Shown here: piece after piece, positions 58,574 to 64,000 of the stretch
Numbering within the stretch: the stretch's first letter is position 1
How the letters are laid out: each line of letters starts with the position of its first letter
NCBI GenBank assembly: GCA_027577595.1
Contig: JANBRJ010000039.1
Coordinates: forward strand, 62,001-126,000
DNA length: 64,000 bases
Direction: 5' to 3'
DNA from: Coemansia sp. RSA 487
Lineage: Eukaryota > Kickxellomycota > Kickxellomycetes > Kickxellales > Kickxellaceae
Program-made: the position numbers and the translations under genes
The notes under the pieces: model-generated
What the model saw: the letters and a program-made list of their open reading frames with translations, nothing else
Told to the model about the DNA's origin: nothing
Database searches by the model: none

Positions 58574-60670
58574 GCTGCCTACTGGAAGTATTTACGATGA
58601 CAAAGCTGTCCAAAATATAGCAGCAGTGCTTACTGGAATTTAAACAAGGAATTTACCAGCCAGTCTATGTTTCGCAAGTCAATGACTAGTAGCAACGGGC
58701 ATGTATGTATTGTACAAAATAGAAGCACTGTACTTGTGTATTGACATTAACAGATAAATAAATAACGCTGGCACTAACAAAAGCAAAGAAGAAAAATAAA
58801 TGTCTGTTAGAGGGCTTGTGTTTTGAAATACCGATGGGCTGCGTATTGCAAACTGATCAAGTCATATGGGAATTTGTGCCTTTTTGGTGCATCATGCACA
58901 AGATCTACGACAAAAACTTAAACAGGGAGGGAAGCTATTGTGAGCACACATTGGTAAAAAAAGAAAAGCGTGGATATTTTGGGTCAAGTTGGAAGAAGTG
59001 GCGATGTTGTGTGTGTAGGACAGCAGCGGTGAGTGCGAGGAAGAAGCGCTAGCGTTGTACGTTTAAAATAGAAGCGACGGATGCAAGTGAAAAGTAATGG
59101 AAACAAGAGGCAGTTTGTAGAATTAGCGTCTTGTAAACGCTGAATAAAAACAAGCAAAACACAGCAATAAATATCAATAAAAACTTGCCTGGAGTAAACA
59201 TCCCACCATGCTCGCCCAACGGCTATAGGCAAGAGGGCTCGCACACTAGCTCTAAAGTCCCGATTGAGGACAGCGACGCCTGACCCGGAAAGGCAGCAGG
59301 AGTGGATCGCATGAGGGCATAAGCACTGCTGAAAAAGGAGTCTTAGCCTCATGGGCAAAGGAGCCCTGCTTGGAGCAGATCCCAAAAACCACAGCCAAAC
59401 TTATGTGCTTTTATGTGAAACCATAAAGTATTTTGTGTAGCGATCAGCGCGGAATCACAAAGGTATTGCAGAGCCATATCCAGCACAAACTAATATGAAT
59501 TAGGAACCGGAGCCTGTTTTCAGAAACCGCACCATATACTCTGCACAATCTACAAGCAGCAGCCAGTACCAAATAAATGTATTCCAGAGCTGATTTGAAG
59601 CAAAAAGCTTGTGCGAAAGGAAGGTGGCTTGTTTGGTTTGAGCGCCAGCCGATAGTTCTTCCGGGTTCATTTGCATTTCTTACGACGCCACTTGACAGAT
59701 TCTACGCTGGGCTAGCCCGTTTGTTTATGGTTTGTACATAAAGACCCTTTTTCCTTGCGGCTGAAGAAAAACAATAATTAAAGCAACATATGGTAATGTT
59801 TGGCATGTAGCATTTGTTGTATTTTTCAGACTTAACAGGGACCAACAGGGGCAGATGTAGAGAAGCGCAATTTTGCTTGCGTTTATTTTATATGGGCTGT
59901 ATCCTCTGTTTGCATCAAAATTAATACCATTGTTCGGATGATGATATCAACAGCGTAACCTACTGCTCAACTTCTTGGCAAGAGTGTGTGAAATGTGATT
60001 TGGAGCCTTTCATTATTTGCAATGCGGCATTAAGAAATGGCAGGCACACAGCTTTGCCAGAAGAAACAAGAAATGATAGTGCAAGACCACCCGATGAAAA
60101 TTACTGCGTATATCTTGTTCGTGCATACACAGTCCGAAGATACTGAACGGACAATCAGCCCAAAGACATCACTGCGAAAACAAAACAATACGAGCACAAT
60201 GGAACATTATTGACGATGTACATTGGATGCACTTAGCCGCGGCTCCACATTGGCTTGTTGCGTGCAACCGGGCCAGAGTGGCGAAGCTGAAAAGAAGCAC
60301 AAAAGCGTTTGTTTTGCGTACTCCCCCTATTTTTGCTCTTGCGCTTGTTTGTTTTTGGCATGGCGCGACAGGCAGTGAACTGCTCCCAGCAAGGAGGGAG
60401 CGCCCCCTTTGTCCCTCAGCAACATATGCTGGAAGAGAGCGGTTGCTTCATGTGTGATGCCCCGTCCTTCAAAAATAAATGCAAGCCATCGCCCACATTT
60501 CTCTCTTCTGTAGTTTTTTTTGTTCCATCGTCCATCCTCCTTGATAGCATTTACTCCTCACACCTTCTTTCCTTTTTGCTGTAATATTCCAAAGCGCCAG
60601 GCTTTCTGCGAAACGTACTCTTTCCCTTTGTCCAAACCAAAAACACGCCCAACATCGTCATTCACCGATA
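58574..60670. other. Intergenic region, 2.1 kb, with a GC-richer island
   Basis: Mostly AT-rich. From about 59190 to 59400 the base composition becomes clearly GC-richer and contains several short complementary pairs. The open frame through it (58984-59385, minus) has no recognisable domain. The last 150 bp before 60671 are pyrimidine-rich (promoter or leader of the small secreted protein). Confidence 0.5.
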
Positions 60671-61057
60671 ATGAAGTTCCTTGCCGTCTCCGCTACTCTT
60701 GCCGCTGCCATCGCCTCTGCAAATGCCCAGGTCAACTCGATCCCATCGCAGACCCTCAACTCCTTCCAGGCCGGCGCTCTTGCAACGCTCAGTGCCGCAC
60801 AGGCCGCAATCAACTCGATGAACTCGCAACACGTTGCCGACAACAAGGCCTCACAGGACGCTGCGCTGCTTAGCCAGAGCATGGCTAACCATGATGGAGC
60901 CACCGCCGGTCTTGATCATGGAAGCATGAACTCTGAACACGAAAACAGTGAGCTTGGCTCTTTGGATGTGGACGAGGCAAGCGTCAGCAGCTCAGCGTCG
61001 TCTGTGGCTGGTTCCATGCTTGCCATCGCCTTTATGGCCGGTGCAGCTATGTTTTAG
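60671..61057 (+). CDS. Small secreted, probably GPI-anchored protein, 128 aa
   Basis: The ATG at 60671 gives a signal peptide (MKFLAVSATLAAAIASANA, cleaved before QVNSIP). The mature ~80-residue core is Ser/Asn/Gln/Ala-rich, with no Cys and no known domain. It ends with a Ser-rich linker (ASVSSSASSVAGS) and a hydrophobic tail (MLAIAFMAGAAMF), which fits a GPI-attachment signal. The layout and the SANAQ signal end are shared with the larger protein at 49005, and both have CT-rich leaders. It is probably a cell-surface protein; function unknown. Confidence 0.75.
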   Translation: MKFLAVSATLAAAIASANAQVNSIPSQTLNSFQAGALATLSAAQAAINSMNSQHVADNKASQDAALLSQSMANHDGATAGLDHGSMNSEHENSELGSLDVDEASVSSSASSVAGSMLAIAFMAGAAMF

Positions 61058-61667
61058 TCGCTCATGCAATCTAGCTGTTTTTCTCTCATCCTTTACTCCC
61101 TTTTCGCTTCTTTCCATCCCATGAGTAATAATAGTCTGTCGTCTTTTACTCTTGTTGGCTTCAGCTGTGTTGAAGTGCCATTCCAGTGTGTTTTTAAACG
61201 AGTCCCTTTTGTTATTATTCGTTCTGAATCTTGAGCTTGTTGCTGCACTCGATTCTGTTCTACTGCAAGGTTTGTCTATAAATTCCAACAAGCTATATAT
61301 TGTTAGCCTATTTTTGTTTATATTCGCTTGAACAATGCCACGCTTTTTTTTGCTTTAGTTTTTACACACCAAAAAAATCAAAACATAGCATCTGCTTTTC
61401 CATTTCTTCCATGTCAATAAGAGAACAATTCACAATCCAACAAGTCTACTTTCCTACAGGCTCAAAAATAGTAAACAAAATAATGATTGGCAGAAATAAG
61501 AAGCGTCATATTGTTACTGTTGTTTACAATTTTTGTCCCGTTTAGACATTTTGGCACCAAAATAAAGCAGGCAAAGAAGATGGCTGTCGTGAAAATTGCA
61601 CATTCAAATCACGATTTAAAAGTAAAATGTGCTAGCCGATTGAAGAGTGCTTTCGCTTGAAGCCAAG
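61058..61667. other. Convergent intergenic region
   Basis: Two 3' UTRs and T-rich sequence. No gene was seen. Confidence 0.6.
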
Positions 61668-63524
61668 TTACACCAGCGAGCTTTCCAAGCGCTCACACAG
61701 GTCCAACAGGTCCTTGTTCTGCTGCCTGGTAGAGTTCAACTGGATCTGCAGCGACTTTGCACGGGCATCCACCTTGGATGTTTGGGTCTGGAGCGATGTA
61801 ACGTCATGTTTCGTTTGCGCCAAAAGATCATGCATTTTTGTAATTTCAGCATTTGCTTTGTCGAGTGTCACCTGTGCATGCTTCTTTATTAACTCGTTGC
61901 GCTCTTCGGCAACAAGCACATCGTTGCGCAGGTCGTTGCTCAGCGCCTCCAGACGTACGTTTTCGGCCACTAGGGACTCTATACGCTCCTGTGCCTCCTT
62001 TCGCTCACTCGAGAGTGCATCGGCACGCGATTCGCTCTCTTCGAGGCTCTTTTGCAGCCGCTGGCGTTCAAGCGTAGTCTTTCCTAATTCACGGGTTAGG
62101 ACATCTGTCTCAGATTCCTTCTGCTCGATTAGCCTTCCCGATGTAGCAATGTACTCTTCAAGCATAAACTGCATCTCGTCGCGCTCAGCGGTTAGCTCGT
62201 TTACCTCGGTTTTATGCCGGTCTATCTGTGTTTGCGCCTCCTGAGACTGTTTGGACAGTTGGCTATGGAGCTCTTGCTTCAGGGTTTCAATTTCCCTTTG
62301 ATGCTTGGCCTCGGCCTCGCGTAGCAGATCCTTCACAAAGCGATCTTGTGTTGCTTCGATGCCTCGATCCTGCCAGCAGTTGTTAGCATTGCAGATCACG
62401 TGCCTACTATCCGACTTGGAATCCGCACTATGTGTCAGTCTACGGGTTCCATCCAAATGATACGAGCTTGGTGTAGCAGACGTTGATGGGTCAGAACTAG
62501 TTCGTTCACGTTGTCCAATCTGCGAAGTAGTGCTGGAGACGTCTTTTGTATGGCTTTGCTGTGGTGTTGGCTCAGCTGTTCTGATGCTGTTCATCGTGGT
62601 TGGCGTCTCTGGAAATGGAACCGACGCCGCATCAAATAGATGTTTGTCCGAAAGCTTCTGAATAGCAAAGAGATCCATTTTACCTGGAGAACAGTCACTG
62701 TGTGACATCATGTTCTTTTGCTTCTCAAGCTTGCCATGTTTTTTGTTAGCGCTGCTATTTTTACTATGACGTGAATCACCTTGCTTTAGCTTTTGACCGT
62801 GATTCTCTGGCTCATGTGGGTGGTTATCATCAGACTGGGAGCCACAGGTACTGGTTGATGAGTCGCAACTACAAGAATAGAGCGCGATAATATCGTTGGC
62901 GTCATTTGCACTCGACTGGCGCGCCGCATGTCTATGTGTCGGGTATGCTTTGGTAGATCCAGACTCCCTCCTCACTTTATCCTTTGAAATACAGTCACCA
63001 CAGCAGCTGCGTTCACCAGAATATTTGCGATTCAGCAGCGAGGGGCCGTCAAGTTGGCTTGCGTATGTTTCATCGCTCAGTGAATCGGTGCTTTCGGTAA
63101 AAGCCGGCAAAACGTGGCTCATGTGTACGCTTCCGTCGGCCAGCTGTAGCAACGAGTTGCAGTACAGCATATAGTTATTGGCGGGCCCGCCATTGAGCTG
63201 CTGGGTGCCTCGGTGTCCATGTGCTACTTGGTCTTCCAAGACGTTTAGGCTAAACGTTGAGGGTTTCCTTCTAATCGGAGTCACTTGGCCATCCTGTGTG
63301 TTGGGGATTCCAGAACTTAGCTCTGATTCGGTGCGCAAATAGTCCTTCAGTTTTTCAATGCTTTGTTGCGTTCCGTCGCTGTGCACAATGTGATGGTTGG
63401 GTGTGGATTTCACAAAAGGAAGCGAGTCGGACCGTATAGGGAACCTCCAAATGGACGATGCCAAAGGTGATACCGACGACGATGTCGTACGGCTGTGACC
63501 CTTTTTCGATAATCCAACAACCAT
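61668..63524 (-). CDS. Uncharacterised coiled-coil protein, 618 aa
   Basis: The ATG at 63524 (MVVGLSKKGHSRTTSSS) is used. Just upstream, a CGCAG acceptor-like site suggests a leader intron; the longer open frame is hydrophobic noise without ATG. Residues ~1-390 are Ser/His/Gln-rich and disordered, with one conserved-looking stretch (MLYCNSLLQLADGSVHMSHVL, in two halves) near residue 130. From about 395 to the C-terminus is a long coiled coil of Glu, Arg, Leu and Gln heptads (RFVKDLLREAEAKHQREIETL through ERNELIKKHAQVTLDKANAEI, cited in parts). I do not recognise the family. A cytoskeletal or vesicle-tether scaffold is possible by analogy only. Confidence 0.7.
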   Translation of the reverse strand: MVVGLSKKGHSRTTSSSVSPLASSIWRFPIRSDSLPFVKSTPNHHIVHSDGTQQSIEKLKDYLRTESELSSGIPNTQDGQVTPIRRKPSTFSLNVLEDQVAHGHRGTQQLNGGPANNYMLYCNSLLQLADGSVHMSHVLPAFTESTDSLSDETYASQLDGPSLLNRKYSGERSCCGDCISKDKVRRESGSTKAYPTHRHAARQSSANDANDIIALYSCSCDSSTSTCGSQSDDNHPHEPENHGQKLKQGDSRHSKNSSANKKHGKLEKQKNMMSHSDCSPGKMDLFAIQKLSDKHLFDAASVPFPETPTTMNSIRTAEPTPQQSHTKDVSSTTSQIGQRERTSSDPSTSATPSSYHLDGTRRLTHSADSKSDSRHVICNANNCWQDRGIEATQDRFVKDLLREAEAKHQREIETLKQELHSQLSKQSQEAQTQIDRHKTEVNELTAERDEMQFMLEEYIATSGRLIEQKESETDVLTRELGKTTLERQRLQKSLEESESRADALSSERKEAQERIESLVAENVRLEALSNDLRNDVLVAEERNELIKKHAQVTLDKANAEITKMHDLLAQTKHDVTSLQTQTSKVDARAKSLQIQLNSTRQQNKDLLDLCERLESSLV

Positions 63525-64000
63525 TATTTTGTTACCTGCGTATATATAATAATTGGGGTATATATGTAAGGGTGTAATATAGAGCCAAAATAATAACAGA
63601 AAAAAGAAGCTTTCTAAACAAACGGTGAATGGCAAAAAAAAATAACTGGCCTACCAAAGAGGAAGAAAAACAGTTATATTGACATTTTCCTCCAAGAAAA
63701 AATATTCAAATATTACATTCTTTGTCGATTATAGCTATTTTGTTTGTGCAAGCACAAAACGTACCATGTTTCAAATCCCTCCCTCTCCACGATCTTGTCC
63801 AGCACAGTAACAAACTGCAGATGATTGCGGCAACTTTTTTCTGCAATTTGGGGGAATAGCGTACTGTCATCCCACTGCCAGGTATATAGGTACATCATGG
63901 TAAAGAATGAGCTATTGCAGGCTGCATGTACCAAACAAATATCAAGATGAATATGCCAAAAAAAGATAATTTCACGATAGGCAATCGCAGAGCAGCAAGA
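63525..64000. other. 5' region of the coiled-coil gene and possible end of the next gene
   Basis: AT-rich leader and promoter sequence to about 63700, followed by a possible terminal exon on the minus strand (separate entry). Confidence 0.5.
63713..63924 (-). CDS. Possible terminal exon of a gene continuing past the window
   Basis: The minus strand is open to a stop at 63713 with protein-like wording (YLYTWQWDDSTLFP, then VTVLDKIVEREGFETWYV). A CATGCAG acceptor-like site with a T-rich tract lies just upstream (ending near 63925). It could be the last exon of a minus-strand gene whose remainder lies beyond 64000. No family is recognised. Confidence 0.3.

Noticed and set aside
58984-59385. 133-codon minus-strand frame across the GC-richer island
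   Set aside because: A short NRDFRASV stretch recalls a receptor tail, but there are no membrane helices in order; kept only as an island of unknown nature.
1-64000. CRISPR arrays, rRNA genes and riboswitches
   Set aside because: No regularly spaced direct repeats, rRNA signatures or riboswitch cores were seen by eye.

Overview
The window is nuclear DNA of a filamentous fungus. Three genes encode Zn(II)2Cys6 zinc-cluster regulators, a family confined to fungi. Others match conserved eukaryotic proteins: Ssf1/PPAN, Elp2, Sys1, translin, protein phosphatase inhibitor 2, mitochondrial NAD-isocitrate dehydrogenase, a Hos4-like ankyrin protein, an Rco1-like double-PHD protein and a Cys3-like bZIP. 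Genes are compact, mostly intronless, and the few introns are short. Animal-like small subunits of serine palmitoyltransferase and a Fanzor nuclease fit an early-diverging lineage, possibly Kickxellomycotina. That placement is inference, not something the sequence proves.

Layout. 0-11 kb: 5' part of an SSF1/PPAN gene (minus, cut by the window edge), an Rco1-like gene with three exons, two tandem small SPT subunits, a PPR protein (minus) and an alpha/beta hydrolase. 12-25 kb: two large paralogous zinc-cluster regulators (both minus) flank a mobile-element island of about 5.3 kb. The island holds an inverted copy of the 3' end of a Fanzor gene, a Ty3/gypsy remnant, and a near-complete Fanzor gene (eukaryotic TnpB relative) spread over three reading frames. 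25-34 kb: an unknown protein, translin, two tandem thioredoxins, protein phosphatase inhibitor 2, and a third zinc-cluster regulator. 34-37.5 kb: a long stretch without a recognisable gene. 37.5-51 kb: Elp2, Sys1, Idh catalytic subunit, Cys3-like bZIP, universal stress protein, a secreted protein, tRNA-Leu(CAG), and an MDR reductase. 52-64 kb: Hos4-like ankyrin protein, a RING protein, a small secreted protein, a coiled-coil protein, and possibly the last exon of a gene that continues past the window.

The host genes are mostly unrelated housekeeping functions, apart from local duplicates (small SPT subunits, thioredoxins, zinc-cluster regulators). The most unusual content is the Fanzor island. 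The three RuvC acidic residues, the zinc-ribbon cysteines and a PKKKRK nuclear-localisation motif can all be read, but in three successive frames separated by two -1 shifts at A-rich runs. The last ~245 nt of the element are identical in the inverted copy, which is where a Fanzor guide-RNA scaffold would be expected. All coordinates, identities and splice sites were read by eye; no search or alignment was run.
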